A stretch of DNA of 64,000 nucleotides. It comes from Pandoraea pulmonicola. GTDB lineage: Bacteria > Pseudomonadota > Gammaproteobacteria > Burkholderiales > Burkholderiaceae. Under the pieces are notes generated by a model. The model ran no database searches and had not been told where the DNA came from. It worked only from the letters and a program-made list of their open reading frames with translations. The position numbers were made by a program, and so were the translations under genes. Within the stretch, counting starts at the first letter, position 1. Each line of letters opens with the position of its first letter. Where the stretch lies: the NCBI RefSeq assembly GCF_000815105.2, contig NZ_CP010310.2, positions 3,968,001 through 4,032,000 on the forward strand. Reading direction: 5' to 3'. This document shows positions 9,448-22,283 of this stretch, piece after piece.

Positions 9448-10791
9448 TCAGGCGGCTGCCTTGACGATGTTTGCCAGATGCTGGGCGAACGACGTGGTTT
9501 GCGTCTCGTCGCGGGCTTCGACCATCACGCGCAGCACCGGCTCGGTGCCAGACGCGCGGATCAGCACGCGGCCGGCGTCGCCCAGCTTTGCCTCGATGGC
9601 TTCGCGCTCGGCCGCGAGACGCGTGTCGGCCTGCCAGTCGTAGCCGGCCGGCGTACGCACGTTGATCATGTGCTGCGGGAACAGGCGTACGCCGTCGAGC
9701 AGCTTGGCGAGGGGCTTGTTGTCGGCGCGGCGAATGGCGGCGAGCACCTGCAACGCCGAGACGATGCCATCACCCGTGGTGTGCTTGTCCAGGCACAGGA
9801 TATGGCCGGAGCCCTCCGCGCCGAGTTGCCAGCCGTGCTTGTGCAGTTGCTCCAGCACGTAGCGGTCGCCGACCTTGGCGCGCACGAACGGCACACCCAG
9901 GCCCTTGAGCGCCACTTCGACCGCCATGTTGGTCATGAGCGTACCCACCGCGCCCGCCACGCCACCGTTCTCCAGCCGGTCCTTGACCAGCAGATACAGC
10001 AGTTCGTCACCGTTATAGAGGCGCCCCGCGCCATCGACGATCTGCAGACGGTCCGCATCGCCGTCGAGCGCCACGCCGAGATCCGCGTGATTGGCCCGCA
10101 CGGCACGCATGAGCGCATCGGGCGACGTCGCGCCGCAATCCTCGTTGATGTTGAAACCGTTCGGCTGGTTGCCAATGGCAATGACTTCCGCACCGAGTTC
10201 GTGAAAGACATGCGGCGCGATGTGATACGCCGCACCGTTCGCACAGTCGACCACGATCTTCATGCCGCGCAGATCGAATTCGTTCGGGAATGTGCTCTTG
10301 CAGAATTCGATGTAGCGGCCGGCCGCGTCTTCAAGACGGCGCGCCTTGCCAAGCTGCTCCGAGCGCACGCAGACCATCGGGTTATCGAGTTCGGCCTCGA
10401 TGGCCAGTTCCGTCTGGTCCGGCAGCTTGTTGCCGTCCGCCGAGAAGAACTTGATGCCGTTGTCGTGATACGGATTGTGCGACGCGCTGATCACCACGCC
10501 GGCGGCCAGACGCAGCGCCCGGGTCAGATAAGCCACGGCCGGCGTGGGCATCGGCCCTGCCATCATGGTGTCGACCCCTGCCGCGGCAAAGCCGGCTTCC
10601 AGTGCGGCTTCGAGCATGTAGCCCGAAACACGCGTGTCCTTGCCGATCAATACCGTCGGACGGCCCAGCGTCTGGTTGCCGGCCAGCACCCGGCCTGCCG
10701 CATACCCCAGACGCAACACGAATTCCGGCGTGATCGGGCTCTCGCCCACCGTGCCGCGAATTCCATCGGTACCAAAATAGCGTCGTTTCAT
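9448..10791 (-). CDS. glmM: phosphoglucosamine mutase GlmM
   Basis: Interconverts glucosamine-6-phosphate and glucosamine-1-phosphate, feeding UDP-GlcNAc for peptidoglycan and lipopolysaccharide. The start is set at ATG 10791 ([13 protein letters not shown]), the canonical GlmM N-terminus, giving 447 residues; the open frame extends upstream but without homology. Seen: the active-site serine in [12 protein letters not shown] (S104), the metal loop DGDADR (~245) and the C-terminal phosphate-binding [12 protein letters not shown]. It lies downstream of folP, as is common in proteobacteria. Confidence 0.96.
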   Translation of the reverse strand: MKRRYFGTDGIRGTVGESPITPEFVLRLGYAAGRVLAGNQTLGRPTVLIGKDTRVSGYMLEAALEAGFAAAGVDTMMAGPMPTPAVAYLTRALRLAAGVVISASHNPYHDNGIKFFSADGNKLPDQTELAIEAELDNPMVCVRSEQLGKARRLEDAAGRYIEFCKSTFPNEFDLRGMKIVVDCANGAAYHIAPHVFHELGAEVIAIGNQPNGFNINEDCGATSPDALMRAVRANHADLGVALDGDADRLQIVDGAGRLYNGDELLYLLVKDRLENGGVAGAVGTLMTNMAVEVALKGLGVPFVRAKVGDRYVLEQLHKHGWQLGAEGSGHILCLDKHTTGDGIVSALQVLAAIRRADNKPLAKLLDGVRLFPQHMINVRTPAGYDWQADTRLAAEREAIEAKLGDAGRVLIRASGTEPVLRVMVEARDETQTTSFAQHLANIVKAAA

Positions 10792-11044
10792 CGTTGCATC
10801 GTTCCCAGTTGAGGCGCCGCGCGCAATGACCATCCCCGGCGCGCGTCTTTCCTTCTCGTTGTGTTTTCCGCCGTCAGGCATCGAGGCCCGCAGGCAGTGC
10901 GCCGCCATTTTCCATGCGACGCGTCCCCGTTCGGTCCCCGTCCGACGGTCGTGCTTCTATCTTGTCGCTCTGCAGATCGTCGTCCGGGCTTTGATTGTCG
11001 TCTGCCACCCCGACCCGGCGTGGGCATGGCGGCCCCGCCCCGGC

Positions 11045-11992
11045 CTACTCGGCCTCGCGCACGGCCTGCCAGACCTTGAGCGCGTCGACCGTCTCGGCCA
11101 CGTCGTGCACCCGGACGATGGCGGCGCCCTGCTGGGCCGCGCACATCGCCGCGGCAACGCTCGCCGCGCGCCGCTCCATCGGCGTCTGGCGGCCGGTGAT
11201 CTCGCCGAGCATGCGCTTGCGCGACATCCCGACGAGCAACGGCAAACCGTCGCGCGAGAGCACCCGCAGGTGTTTGAGCAACGCGAGATTATGCGCGAGA
11301 TTCTTGCCAAAACCGAACCCCGGGTCGAGATAAAGACGCTCCGGCGCAACACCCGCCGAGAGCATCGCGTCGACGCGACCGTCGAGGAAAGCGGCGACTT
11401 CGGTCACGACATCGGTATAGATCGGCGCGTCCTGCATTGTCTTGGGGTCGTGCAGCATGTGCATGACGCACAGCGCCGCCTCGCTGTCGCGCACGGCATC
11501 GATCGCGCCCGGCTGCTGGAAGCCCCAGATGTCGTTGATCATGTCCGCGCCGGCGGCCAGCGCCGCGCGCATCACGCCGGGCTTGTAAGTATCGACCGAG
11601 AGCGGCACGCCGCAACCGCGCAGCGCTTCGACGATCGGCACCACGCGCTCCAGTTCGGCGTCTTCCGGCAGCGCTTGCGCGCCCGGGCGAGTCGATTCGC
11701 CGCCGATGTCGAGTATGTCCGCACCGTCGGCGATCAGTTGTTCCGCGTGGCGCAAGGCCGCATCGCGAGCGACGAAGCGACCGCCATCGGAGAAGGAATC
11801 AGGCGTGACGTTCAGAATGCCCATGACGTGAACGCGGCGGGCGTCCAGCGTAAAGCGTGGGCCGAAGGGCAGCCCGGTGACTTTGGCGGGTTTGGCGCGA
11901 GCGTCCGACGGCTCGCCGGACGGCACGCTGTCGTCGACCACCGGCGGCGTCTGCGATTGGGAAACGGGAGTGGGCAACGGCTGAGTGGACAT
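11045..11992 (-). CDS. folP: dihydropteroate synthase
   Basis: Condenses p-aminobenzoate with hydroxymethyl-dihydropterin pyrophosphate in folate synthesis; target of sulfonamides. Motifs in order: GILNVTPDSFSDGG, DIGGESTRPGA, DTYKPGVMRAALAAGADMIN, LDPGFGFGKN and GMSRKRMLG. The start is placed at ATG 11992 (MSTQPLPTP), giving 315 residues. This is about 35-45 longer than typical owing to a Pro/Ser/Asp-rich N-terminal tail before the TIM barrel. The open frame runs further upstream and a start inside the tail is also possible. It lies between ftsH and glmM. Confidence 0.93.
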   Translation of the reverse strand: MSTQPLPTPVSQSQTPPVVDDSVPSGEPSDARAKPAKVTGLPFGPRFTLDARRVHVMGILNVTPDSFSDGGRFVARDAALRHAEQLIADGADILDIGGESTRPGAQALPEDAELERVVPIVEALRGCGVPLSVDTYKPGVMRAALAAGADMINDIWGFQQPGAIDAVRDSEAALCVMHMLHDPKTMQDAPIYTDVVTEVAAFLDGRVDAMLSAGVAPERLYLDPGFGFGKNLAHNLALLKHLRVLSRDGLPLLVGMSRKRMLGEITGRQTPMERRAASVAAAMCAAQQGAAIVRVHDVAETVDALKVWQAVREAE

Positions 11993-12262
11993 TCGGATTG
12001 GTTCTATAAAGCTGAAGGCGGTCCGCACTCGGGCGGCAGGCCAGCGCGCCGGGGGGACACCGGGCACGGTATATGGCCGTAATGTTACCGGAATCGAGTC
12101 CTGTATCGACCGCGGAAACACTCGGTAACACCGTATTTCATGGGTTTTCGGGAAGGGCGGCTGGCCTTTTGGCCCGCATGCGCCTCGCCTCGCGTCAGCC
12201 TCAGTCAAGGCCCGGTCAGGCTCACGTCACCCCCCATTCGAGCCGGTTTCGCCCCACAAACG

Positions 12263-12290
12263 CAAAAAGGCCGGCGAGAAGCCGGCCTTT
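12263..12290 (-). terminator. intrinsic terminator of ftsH
   Basis: On the minus strand, AAGGCCGGC-TTCTC-GCCGGCCTT is followed by TTT, 18 bases after the ftsH stop. The folP-ftsH gap (11993-12307) otherwise contains only the folP leader and no other gene. Confidence 0.85.
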
Positions 12291-12307
12291 CCGGGGTTGG
12301 CGACCGC

Positions 12308-14182
<1,875 letters not shown>

Positions 14183-14301
14183 AGCGTTGCTCCTTCATGA
14201 AATCGCTTCGCGCCAGGAATTCATTCTAATCCACTCGCAGGCGCACCGCCATAGTGATTCTTTACCGCCACCATAGCGCCAGTGCGCCGGTTTGACGGGC
14301 A

Positions 14302-14952
14302 TCAAGCCGGTTTTTTCAAACCCCGTCCAAGAATGAACGTTTCGGAAGATTTGTCTCGGGACGCCTTCGGCTTGCGCGGCGCCACGGTTTTGAACTGGTG
14401 TTTGAACTTTTCAACGATCTGGCTATAGCCACTACCGTGAAAACATTTGACCAGCAACGCTCCCTCCGGTTTCAGGTGCCGTTGCGCAAAATCGAGCGCC
14501 AGGTCGCATAGATGCTCGATTCGCGCGGCATCGGCAACCGCGACGCCTGACAAGTTGGGGGCCATGTCGGAAAGTACAAGGTCGACTTTGCGTCCGGCCA
14601 CGATTTCCTCCAGTTCCTCGAGCACGCTGTCCTCGCGGAAGTCGCCCTGCAGGAAGGTCACATCGGCGATCGGCTCCATCGGCAGAATATCCATGGCGAT
14701 GATCGTGCCGTCGATGCCGCCGTCGACCCGCTTGCCCGCCGCGAGCTTGTTGCGCACGTACTGGCTCCAACTGCCGGGGGTGGCGCCCAGATCGACGATG
14801 ACCTGACCGGGCTTGATCAGCCGATCCTGCTCGTCGATTTCCTTGAGTTTGTAGGCGGCACGCGCGCGATACCCCTCGCGCTGCGCCATTTTGACGTAGG
14901 GATCGTTGATGTGATCATGCAGCCAGGCGTGGCTGAAACGGTTTTTTGCCAT
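14302..14952 (-). CDS. rlmE: 23S rRNA 2'-O-ribose methyltransferase RlmE (FtsJ/RrmJ)
   Basis: Methylates U2552 of 23S rRNA in a late step of 50S assembly. It is 216 residues, the usual size. Seen: the N-terminal RSRAAYKL-like segment (here [16 protein letters not shown]) supplying the first catalytic Lys, SAM motif [13 protein letters not shown], the conserved Asp in LVLSDMAPN, and the catalytic Lys in [10 protein letters not shown]. The start ATG 14952 faces yhbY, with a 137-base divergent promoter region between them. Confidence 0.96.
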   Translation of the reverse strand: MAKNRFSHAWLHDHINDPYVKMAQREGYRARAAYKLKEIDEQDRLIKPGQVIVDLGATPGSWSQYVRNKLAAGKRVDGGIDGTIIAMDILPMEPIADVTFLQGDFREDSVLEELEEIVAGRKVDLVLSDMAPNLSGVAVADAARIEHLCDLALDFAQRHLKPEGALLVKCFHGSGYSQIVEKFKHQFKTVAPRKPKASRDKSSETFILGRGLKKPA

Positions 14953-15089
14953 AACTCTTCAAAAACACTGCATTTTTGCAGGATAATACGCCCTTGCGCG
15001 CCTAAAATCCGCGAGCCGGCCCGGGAACTCCGGGACTGCCGGTCGCCGCCCGAGGGCGCATCCTAACTCGTTTGTCTCGTCTGTCTTCT

Positions 15090-15590
15090 ATGCCCGCTTT
15101 GACCCTGACCCCGGCGCAACGCGCCGACTTGCGCTCCGCCGCCCACGCGCTGAATCCCGTCGTTCTGATCGGCGCCGACGGCTTGACGCCGGCGGTGCTC
15201 AAGGAAATCGACGGCGCCCTGAAGGCCCACGAACTCATCAAGGTGCGCGTGTTTGGCGACGAACGCGATGCGCGCGTGGCCATCTACGAAACCATTTGCG
15301 ACCAGTTGGGCGCCGCGCCGGTGCAGCACATCGGCAAGCTGCTCGTGCTGTACCGCCCCACGCCGGACGAAGTCGCCGCACCCGTTCGCGGCAAGTCCGG
15401 CGGCACGGGCGCCACCGTCAAGGGTCGTGCACCGCGCACGGTCACCGTCGTCAAGAACAGCCCGCACTCGGGTCGCCGTCCGGCGGTCAAGAAAGTCACC
15501 GTCGCCGGCAACGAACGCATGACCGCCGGCGGCATCGTCAAGCGCGCCAAGAAGCGCCAGACCAGCGTGAAGCGCCAGCGCAACGACTGA
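15090..15590 (+). CDS. yhbY: YhbY-family RNA-binding protein (CRM domain)
   Basis: Small ribosome-associated protein of the CRM domain family, linked to 50S subunit maturation. The CRM core occupies about residues 1-100 (LTPAQRADLRSAAHALNPVV, then IGADGLTPAVLKEIDGALKA). A further ~65 residues form a strongly basic, Arg/Lys-rich tail ending KRQTSVKRQRND, an addition common in beta-proteobacteria and probably RNA-binding. Start ATG 15090 (MPALTLTP) is preferred over a TTG 18 bases upstream. It is divergent from rlmE, which modifies the same subunit. Confidence 0.9.
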   Translation: MPALTLTPAQRADLRSAAHALNPVVLIGADGLTPAVLKEIDGALKAHELIKVRVFGDERDARVAIYETICDQLGAAPVQHIGKLLVLYRPTPDEVAAPVRGKSGGTGATVKGRAPRTVTVVKNSPHSGRRPAVKKVTVAGNERMTAGGIVKRAKKRQTSVKRQRND

Positions 15591-15622
15591 GCGCCGCCGT
15601 TCGTCACGTCAGCCCGCAAAAG

Positions 15623-15655
15623 AACGCGCCCAGACGATGTCGGGCGCGTTTTTTT
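15623..15655 (+). terminator. bidirectional terminator between yhbY and the DUF4149 gene
   Basis: AACGCGCCC-N10-GGGCGCGTT is followed by a run of seven T residues on the plus strand. On the minus strand it is followed by TTCTTTT. It lies between two convergent genes and can serve both. Confidence 0.88.
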
Positions 15656-15716
15656 GTGAACGATGGGAATTGTGGCGTCCCACCGGGAGCCCTTTGGACC
15701 CCCTCGCCTGCGACAT

Positions 15717-16214
15717 TTAGCCGCGCACCGGCTGACGCCAGATGAATGCGATGCCGAGCAGGCTCTGCAACAGATAGATCCCGCTCGAAATGCCGTGCAG
15801 CATGCCAAAGCGCGCAGCGAAGGCCGATTGACCGATCTCCACACCCGCCGCTTCCGCCTGCGCACGCAAGTCCGCCATGAACGGCTGGAGCCCGAACCAG
15901 CTGATCAGCACGCAAACCACCATCGTCACCGCCAGCCAGCGCAGCACGCGATAGCTGCGCGCAACGCGGGCATCGCCCGAGCGCGCGATGAGCGCCGTGG
16001 CGAGCCAGACCAGCAGCGCGCCGCACACCAGACTGAGCCACGCCTGGGTGTGGAACAGCCTGCCGGCGACCGTGCCGGCCATGGTGCGCGATTCAAGTAC
16101 GGCGAAGAGCGTCGGCGCGACGATATAGCCGATCGCCCATTGGCTTCCGCACCAGACGGTCGCGATCAGCCGGAACAATCGCTCCAGCCGGGGCGCACCG
16201 CCGGTGATCGTCAT
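15717..16214 (-). CDS. DUF4149-family integral membrane protein
   Basis: Function unknown. With a start at ATG 16214 (MTITGGAPRLERLFRL) the product is 165 residues with four hydrophobic helices. These include the first segment IATVWCGSQWAIGYIVAPTLF, the family's most conserved piece, and a last helix near LLQSLLGIAFIW. A start at 16241 would overlap greA by 17 bases and is an alternative. The gene follows greA closely and is probably co-transcribed with it; this greA-DUF4149 pairing is common in Burkholderiales. Confidence 0.8.
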   Translation of the reverse strand: MTITGGAPRLERLFRLIATVWCGSQWAIGYIVAPTLFAVLESRTMAGTVAGRLFHTQAWLSLVCGALLVWLATALIARSGDARVARSYRVLRWLAVTMVVCVLISWFGLQPFMADLRAQAEAAGVEIGQSAFAARFGMLHGISSGIYLLQSLLGIAFIWRQPVRG

Positions 16215-16224
16215 GCCTGACGTG

Positions 16225-16701
16225 TCAGACGTAGCGGACATCGATGATCTCGTACTCACGCACGCCGCTCGGAGCCTGCACTTCGGCCACATCGCCTGCG
16301 TACTTGCCAATGAGCGCACGCGCGATCGGCGAACTCACCGAGATCTTGCCGTGCTCCAGGTCAGCTTCGTCGTCGCCGACGATTTGATACTGCACCGTGC
16401 CACCGTTCTCGAGGTCTTCGAGTTCGACGGTCGCGGCAAACACCACACGACCTTCGGCGTCGAGCGCCGAGGGGTCGATGATCTGCGCCGCGGAAAGCTT
16501 CGACTCGAGCTCGGCAATGCGGCCCTCGATGAAGCCCTGCTTTTCCTTGGCAGCGTCGTATTCCGCATTTTCCGACAGATCACCCTGCGCACGGGCTTCA
16601 GCAATCGCAGCGATCACGTTCGGACGTTCGACGGTCTTCAGGCGGTGCAGCTCTTCCTTGAGCAGCTCGGCGCCCCGCTTGGTCAGAGGAATGGTACTCA
16701 T
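16225..16701 (-). CDS. greA: transcription elongation factor GreA
   Basis: Rescues backtracked RNA polymerase by inserting its coiled-coil tip into the secondary channel and stimulating transcript cleavage. Start ATG 16701 ([14 protein letters not shown]) gives 158 residues, exactly the family length; the open frame upstream of this is non-homologous. The N-terminal coiled coil (about 8-75) contains the acidic tip [15 protein letters not shown], and the C-terminal FKBP-like domain contains [16 protein letters not shown]. It lies downstream of carB in the same orientation. Confidence 0.97.
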   Translation of the reverse strand: MSTIPLTKRGAELLKEELHRLKTVERPNVIAAIAEARAQGDLSENAEYDAAKEKQGFIEGRIAELESKLSAAQIIDPSALDAEGRVVFAATVELEDLENGGTVQYQIVGDDEADLEHGKISVSSPIARALIGKYAGDVAEVQAPSGVREYEIIDVRYV

Positions 16702-16978
16702 GCGCGTTGTTCCGAAAGACAAAAAAATTGCCGCAGCAAAGCCGCATTCGCACTTTTTGCGAACGCCGCTCAACCGCGGCTGTGACACCTATATGGCGTT
16801 AGTGTAGCAGAGTTGTCGGCGCTGCCAACCGGAGGGTCGGTCAGGCGCCCTCGCACCACCCATGAAGCATTTGGCGCACCGTTCGAGGATCGGTTCCCCG
16901 GCGGGTGCGCCATCATTTTGCGACGTCGCCCAGCGCGGCGAACCGCCGCCGGGCATTTGCCCATCTGAGCGCCGGCGC

Positions 16979-19900
16979 TCAGGCCGGCAGTTGGGCGTGC
17001 AGGCTCTGCAGGTCGTAGACCTCCAGATTCTGCAGATACTTCAGACCTTCCACGGCCGCACGGGCGCCCGAGATCGTTGTGTAGTACGTGACCTTGTGGG
17101 CCTGCGCCGACATCCGGATCGAGCGCGAATCGGCGATGGCCGTGCGCGTTTCGTCCACCGTCGTGAAGACCAGCGCGATTTCGCCGTTCTTGATCATGTC
17201 GACGATGTGCGGACGGCCGTCCTTCACCTTGTTCACCACGCGCACCGGAATACCGGCCGCTTCGATGGCGGCTGCCGTGCCGCGCGTGGCCACGATCGGG
17301 TAGCCCAGCGCGTGGAGCATGCGGGCGACTTCGACCGCGCGCGGCTTGTCGGCGTCCTTCACCGTGAGCAGCACCGTGCCGGAAGCCGGCAGACGCGAGC
17401 CCGCGGCCAGTTGCGACTTAAACAGCGCTTCGCCGAACGTGCGGCCCACGCCCATCACTTCGCCCGTCGAGCGCATTTCCGGTCCGAGCACCGGATCGAC
17501 GCCCGGGAACTTCACAAACGGGAACACGGCCTCCTTGACGCTGTAGTACGGCGGCGTCACTTCGCTCGTCACGTTCTGCGACTTGAGCGACTGACCGACC
17601 ATCGCACGCGCGGCAATCTTGGCCAGTTGACGACCGGTCGCCTTCGAGACGTACGGCACCGTACGCGAGGCGCGCGGATTCACTTCGAGCACATAGATCG
17701 TATCGACGCCGCTGCCCTGCTGAATCGCGAACTGCACGTTCATCAGGCCGACGACGTTCAACGCCTTGGCCATCGCAGCCGTCTGGCGCTTGAGCTCGAC
17801 GACCGTCTCGGCCGACAGCGAGTACGGCGGCAGCGAGCAGGCCGAATCGCCCGAGTGGACACCCGCTTGCTCGATGTGCTCCATCACGCCACCGATATAG
17901 ACGTCGGTGCCATCCGAGATGCAGTCGACGTCGCATTCGATCGCGTCGTCGAGGAAGCGATCGAGCAGCACCGGGCTGTCGTTGCTCACCTTGACGGCTT
18001 CGCGCATGTAGCGCTCCAGGTCACGCGGCTCGTGCACGATTTCCATCGCACGGCCACCCAGCACGTACGACGGGCGCACCACCAGCGGGTAGCCGATCTC
18101 GGCGGCAAGCACCAGCGCTTCGTCTTCAGCGCGCGCGGTGCGGTTCGGCGGTTGACGCAGACCGAGGTCCTGCAGCAGCATCTGGAAGCGCTCACGGTCT
18201 TCGGCCGCGTCGATCATGTCCGGGCTCGTGCCGACGATGGGCACGCCGTTCGCTTCGAGGTCGAGAGCGAGCTTGAGCGGGGTCTGGCCGCCATACTGGA
18301 CGATCACACCGACCGGCTTCTCGAGGTCGACGATTTCCAGCACGTCTTCCAGCGTGACCGGTTCGAAGTACAGGCGATCCGACGTGTCGTAGTCCGTCGA
18401 GACCGTTTCCGGGTTGCAGTTGACCATGATGGTCTCGTACCCGTCTTCGCGCAGCGCGAGGGCCGCGTGCACGCAGCAGTAATCGAACTCGATACCCTGA
18501 CCGATACGGTTCGGGCCGCCGCCGAGCACCATGACCTTCTTTTTGTTGGTCGGCTGGGCTTCGCACTCTTCCTCATAGGTCGAGTACATATACGCGGTGT
18601 TCGTCGCGAATTCCGCCGCGCAGGTGTCCACGCGCTTGTAGACCGGGCGGACCTTCTGGGCGATACGCGCGCGGCGCACGGCGGTCTGGTCGGTGCCGAG
18701 CAGCTTGGCGAGACGACGATCCGAGAAGCCGCTTTGCTTGAGGAAGCGAAGTTCTTCGGTGCTCAGGCTCTCGAGCGTGCGACCGGCCAGCGCCTTTTCC
18801 TTCTTGACGATGGCTTCGAGCTGGGCGAGGAACCACGGGTCGATGGCCGTCTCGGCGTAGATCTCGTCGAGGCTCATGCCGATGCGGAACGCATCGCCGA
18901 CGTACCAGATGCGGTCCGGCCCCGGCTCCCCGATTTCGGCCACGATCTCGTCGCGGTCGGTCGACTTCTCGTCCAGACCGTCCACGCCGACTTCCAGCCC
19001 GCGCAGGGCCTTCTGGAGCGATTCCTGGAACGTGCGTCCCATGGCCATCACTTCACCGACCGACTTCATCTGCGTGGTGAGGCGCGCGTCGGCTTCGCGG
19101 AACTTCTCGAAGGCAAAGCGGGGCACCTTGGTCACGACGTAGTCGATGGTCGGCTCGAACGAGGCCGGCGTGGCGCCGCCCGTGATCTCGTTGCGCAGTT
19201 CGTCGAGCGTGTAGCCGACGGCCAGCTTGGCCGCGACCTTCGCGATCGGGAAGCCGGTCGCCTTCGAGGCGAGCGCCGACGAGCGCGATACGCGCGGGTT
19301 CATTTCGATGACGACCATGCGGCCGTCCTTCGGGTTGATCGAGAACTGGACGTTCGAGCCGCCCGTCTCCACACCGATCTCGCGCAGCACGGCGAGCGAT
19401 GCATTGCGCAGCAGCTGGTATTCCTTGTCGGTGAGCGTCTGGGCCGGCGCCACGGTGATCGAGTCGCCCGTGTGCACGCCCATCGGGTCGAGGTTTTCGA
19501 TCGAGCAGACGATGATGCAGTTATCGGCGCGATCGCGCACGACTTCCATCTCGTATTCCTTCCAGCCGAGCAGCGACTCTTCGATGAGCAGTTCGCGCGT
19601 GGGCGAGAGGTCGAGACCGCGCTTGCAGATCTCTTCGAACTCTTCGCGGTTGTAGGCGATGCCGCCGCCCGAGCCACCGAGCGTGAACGACGGACGGATC
19701 ACCATCGGGTAGCCGCTGCCGCCGATCTCCGAGACGATCTGCGCCTGCACGGCGAGCGCCTCCTCCATCGAGTGGGCGATGCCCGACTTGGCCGAACCGA
19801 GACCGATCTTGGTCATCGCGTCCTTGAACTTCAGGCGGTCTTCGGCCTTGTCGATGGCTTCCGGCGACGCGCCGATCAGTTCCACCTTGTACTTGTCGAG

Positions 19901-20221
19901 CACGCCGTGGCGGTGCAGGTCGAGCGCGCAGTTCAGCGCGGTCTGGCCGCCCATCGTCGGCAGGATGGCATCCGGGCGCTCCTTGGCGATGATGCGCTCG
20001 ACGACTTCCCAGGTGATCGGCTCGATGTAGGTCACATCGGCCGTATCCGGGTCGGTCATGATCGTGGCGGGGTTGCTGTTGATCAGGATGACCTTATAGC
20101 CTTCCTCGCGCAGCGCCTTGCAGGCCTGTGCGCCGGAATAGTCGAATTCGCATGCCTGACCGATGATGATCGGGCCGGCGCCGATGATGAGGATGCTCTT
20201 GATGTCTGTGCGCTTTGGCAT
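16979..20221 (-). CDS. carB: carbamoyl-phosphate synthase large subunit
   Basis: Makes carbamoyl phosphate from bicarbonate, ATP and ammonia delivered by CarA, for arginine and pyrimidine synthesis. It is 1080 residues, the standard length. Two homologous synthetase halves are visible: the first starts [20 protein letters not shown], the second [20 protein letters not shown] (~570). Each contains an ATP-grasp domain, e.g. [16 protein letters not shown] and [15 protein letters not shown]. The C-terminal MGS-like regulatory domain covers about 945-1080 and is the site of UMP/ornithine control. A LysE-type gene separates it from carA. Confidence 0.98.
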   Translation of the reverse strand: MPKRTDIKSILIIGAGPIIIGQACEFDYSGAQACKALREEGYKVILINSNPATIMTDPDTADVTYIEPITWEVVERIIAKERPDAILPTMGGQTALNCALDLHRHGVLDKYKVELIGASPEAIDKAEDRLKFKDAMTKIGLGSAKSGIAHSMEEALAVQAQIVSEIGGSGYPMVIRPSFTLGGSGGGIAYNREEFEEICKRGLDLSPTRELLIEESLLGWKEYEMEVVRDRADNCIIVCSIENLDPMGVHTGDSITVAPAQTLTDKEYQLLRNASLAVLREIGVETGGSNVQFSINPKDGRMVVIEMNPRVSRSSALASKATGFPIAKVAAKLAVGYTLDELRNEITGGATPASFEPTIDYVVTKVPRFAFEKFREADARLTTQMKSVGEVMAMGRTFQESLQKALRGLEVGVDGLDEKSTDRDEIVAEIGEPGPDRIWYVGDAFRIGMSLDEIYAETAIDPWFLAQLEAIVKKEKALAGRTLESLSTEELRFLKQSGFSDRRLAKLLGTDQTAVRRARIAQKVRPVYKRVDTCAAEFATNTAYMYSTYEEECEAQPTNKKKVMVLGGGPNRIGQGIEFDYCCVHAALALREDGYETIMVNCNPETVSTDYDTSDRLYFEPVTLEDVLEIVDLEKPVGVIVQYGGQTPLKLALDLEANGVPIVGTSPDMIDAAEDRERFQMLLQDLGLRQPPNRTARAEDEALVLAAEIGYPLVVRPSYVLGGRAMEIVHEPRDLERYMREAVKVSNDSPVLLDRFLDDAIECDVDCISDGTDVYIGGVMEHIEQAGVHSGDSACSLPPYSLSAETVVELKRQTAAMAKALNVVGLMNVQFAIQQGSGVDTIYVLEVNPRASRTVPYVSKATGRQLAKIAARAMVGQSLKSQNVTSEVTPPYYSVKEAVFPFVKFPGVDPVLGPEMRSTGEVMGVGRTFGEALFKSQLAAGSRLPASGTVLLTVKDADKPRAVEVARMLHALGYPIVATRGTAAAIEAAGIPVRVVNKVKDGRPHIVDMIKNGEIALVFTTVDETRTAIADSRSIRMSAQAHKVTYYTTISGARAAVEGLKYLQNLEVYDLQSLHAQLPA

Positions 20222-20239
20222 AACGTTCTCAACAAAAAT

Positions 20240-20908
20240 TTAACTCAGCGTCGCGGTCGCGAGCTTCACACCGAAGCCGACGAACAGCGCGCCCACGCCG
20301 CCGGTTGCCCCGGCGCTCAGCCGGCGACGTGCCCGGAAGTGCGCGGCCAGGCGGTAACCGACCAGGATCAGCGTGCTCAGGTAAAGGAAACTGAAGGTCT
20401 GTACGATCGCGCCGAGCACCGCGAACGAGACGGCCGGATAGGCGTAACCCGGATCGACGAACTGGATGAAGAACGACACGCAGAACAGGATCGCCTTCGG
20501 GTTGAGCAGGCTGATGAACAATGCCCGCTTGAAGGGACGATCCGCGTCCACCCGCCTGGGCGCCGCGACGGGCGCGCCGGGGTTTGCGCGTGCGGCCCGC
20601 AGGTTGGCCAGCGCGCCGCGCAGCATGTTCAGCCCCATCCAGCACAGATAGGCCGCGCCGAGGTACTTCACCACGAAGAACAGCGCCGGCTGCGCGTGCA
20701 GCAGCGACGCCACGCCGGCGGCGGCCAGCGTCATGAGGATCGTGTCGCCGAGGAACACCCCGCACGCGCCGGCGTAGCCTTGACGCACGCCGCGCTGCGC
20801 CGCGACGGCGAGCACGTAGAGCGAGTTCGGCCCCGGCAGCAGAATGACGACGACGACCCCGGCCAGATAGGTCCAGAGGTTGACGATGCCGAGCGAGTGT
20901 CCAAGCAT
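20240..20908 (-). CDS. LysE/RhtB-family amino-acid exporter (LeuE-like)
   Basis: Predicted inner-membrane exporter of small amino acids or analogues. It is 222 residues with about six hydrophobic helices and the family signature VVVILLPGPNSLYVLAVAAQRG near the N-terminus, followed by GACGVFLGDTILM. The segment LFISLLNPKAILFCVSFFIQF (~130) is the second conserved block. It sits inside the car operon, 42 bases after carA and 18 before carB, so it should be co-expressed with carbamoyl-phosphate synthesis. The substrate cannot be told from sequence; LeuE-like exporters handle leucine and related residues. Confidence 0.88.
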   Translation of the reverse strand: MLGHSLGIVNLWTYLAGVVVVILLPGPNSLYVLAVAAQRGVRQGYAGACGVFLGDTILMTLAAAGVASLLHAQPALFFVVKYLGAAYLCWMGLNMLRGALANLRAARANPGAPVAAPRRVDADRPFKRALFISLLNPKAILFCVSFFIQFVDPGYAYPAVSFAVLGAIVQTFSFLYLSTLILVGYRLAAHFRARRRLSAGATGGVGALFVGFGVKLATATLS

Positions 20909-20950
20909 GGTGCGGGTTTCCTTATCCGTGTTGCCGCGTTGCGCCGTACG

Positions 20951-22090
20951 TCAGGCCGGTTGCTTCGCGTCGGCCATCGACTGCACGAAGCGGTCGAACA
21001 GGTAGCCGATGTCGTGCGGGCCGGGCGAGGCCTCCGGGTGGCCCTGGAAGCAGAACGCCGGGCGGTCCGTCAATTCGAAGCCTTGCAGCGTACCGTCGAA
21101 CAGCGACACGTGCGACACGCGCGCGTTGGCGGGCAGGCTGTCGGCATCGACGGCGAAGCCGTGGTTTTGCGAAGTGATCACCACGCGGCCGGACGCGAGA
21201 TCCTTGACCGGGTGGTTGGCGCCGTGGTGGCCGGTCTTCATCTTGAGCGTCTTGGCACCGACGGCCAGGCCCATGATCTGGTGGCCGAGGCAGATGCCGA
21301 AAGTCGGGATGCGGCGCTCGAGGAACGTCTTCGTGGCGGCGATGGCGTAATCGCACGGCTCGGGGTCGCCGGGGCCGTTCGAGAGGAACACGCCGTCGGG
21401 GTTCAGGGCGAACACGTCATCGGCCGAGCTCTGGGCGGGCAGCACCGTGACCTTGCAGCCGCGCTCGGCGAGCATGCGCAGGATGTTGCGCTTGACGCCG
21501 TAGTCGAGGGCGACCACGTGGAACTTCGGGTCCTTCTGTTCGCCGTAGCCTTCGCCGAGGCGCCATTCCGTCTGCGTCCATGCGTACTGTTCCGTGGTCG
21601 AGACGACCTTGGCGAGGTCCATGCCGGCGAGGCCTGGGAACGACTGGGCGAGCGAGATCGCCTTGGCTTCGTCGTCGCCGGCGAGGATGCAACCGTTCTG
21701 AGCGCCCTTCTCGCGCAGGATACGGGTCAGGCGGCGGGTATCGATGCCGGCGATGGCGACCACGCCTTCGTCCTTCAGGTATTGCGACAGCGTCTTGTCG
21801 GCGCGGAAATTCGAGTCGAGGATCGGCAGATCCTTGATGATCAGGCCGGCGGCATGGACTTTCGTGGCTTCGACGTCTTCACCGTTGACGCCCGTGTTGC
21901 CGATGTGCGGATACGTCAGCGTGACGATCTGTTGCGCATAGCTGGGGTCGGTGAGGATTTCCTGATAGCCGGTAATGGCGGTATTGAAAACGACTTCACC
22001 GATGGTGTGACCGGCAGCGCCAATGGCGTACCCACGAAAGACCGTGCCGTCAGCGAGCGCGAGAATGGCGGGTGGGAATGACGGCAGCAC
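20951..22090 (-). CDS. carA: carbamoyl-phosphate synthase small subunit
   Basis: Glutaminase subunit that hydrolyses glutamine and channels ammonia to CarB. It is 379 residues. The N-terminal half is the CarA-specific domain ([18 protein letters not shown] onward). The C-terminal half is a class-I glutamine amidotransferase with nucleophile Cys in [14 protein letters not shown] (~267) and the His/Glu pair in [13 protein letters not shown] (~350). It is first in the operon; the 190-base region upstream to the FadR-family gene should hold its promoter, but I could not pick out an arginine or pyrimidine operator with confidence. Confidence 0.97.
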   Translation of the reverse strand: MLPSFPPAILALADGTVFRGYAIGAAGHTIGEVVFNTAITGYQEILTDPSYAQQIVTLTYPHIGNTGVNGEDVEATKVHAAGLIIKDLPILDSNFRADKTLSQYLKDEGVVAIAGIDTRRLTRILREKGAQNGCILAGDDEAKAISLAQSFPGLAGMDLAKVVSTTEQYAWTQTEWRLGEGYGEQKDPKFHVVALDYGVKRNILRMLAERGCKVTVLPAQSSADDVFALNPDGVFLSNGPGDPEPCDYAIAATKTFLERRIPTFGICLGHQIMGLAVGAKTLKMKTGHHGANHPVKDLASGRVVITSQNHGFAVDADSLPANARVSHVSLFDGTLQGFELTDRPAFCFQGHPEASPGPHDIGYLFDRFVQSMADAKQPA

Positions 22091-22283
22091 GGGAAACTCC
22101 TGAAGGGTTCACCCCGGCTGCCAGCCTCATCGTCCGCTAGCGATGACATCAGCGCGGGCACCGGACGCGCGGAATATGCGCACAGCGGATGCTCGGGCTG
22201 CGGACGAGATGTCGGGCGGGTAGGCGCTAGGGTGAGGGTTAAATGACTAAAACCTTCAAAGTATAGCGCAAATCCCGTTCTTC

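Noticed and set aside
16862..22081. A very long open frame on the plus strand antisense to carB, the LysE-type gene and carA
   Set aside because: It mirrors the codon structure of the real minus-strand genes in GC-rich DNA. It has no family motifs and is rich in His/Arg/Asp, as expected of an antisense shadow.
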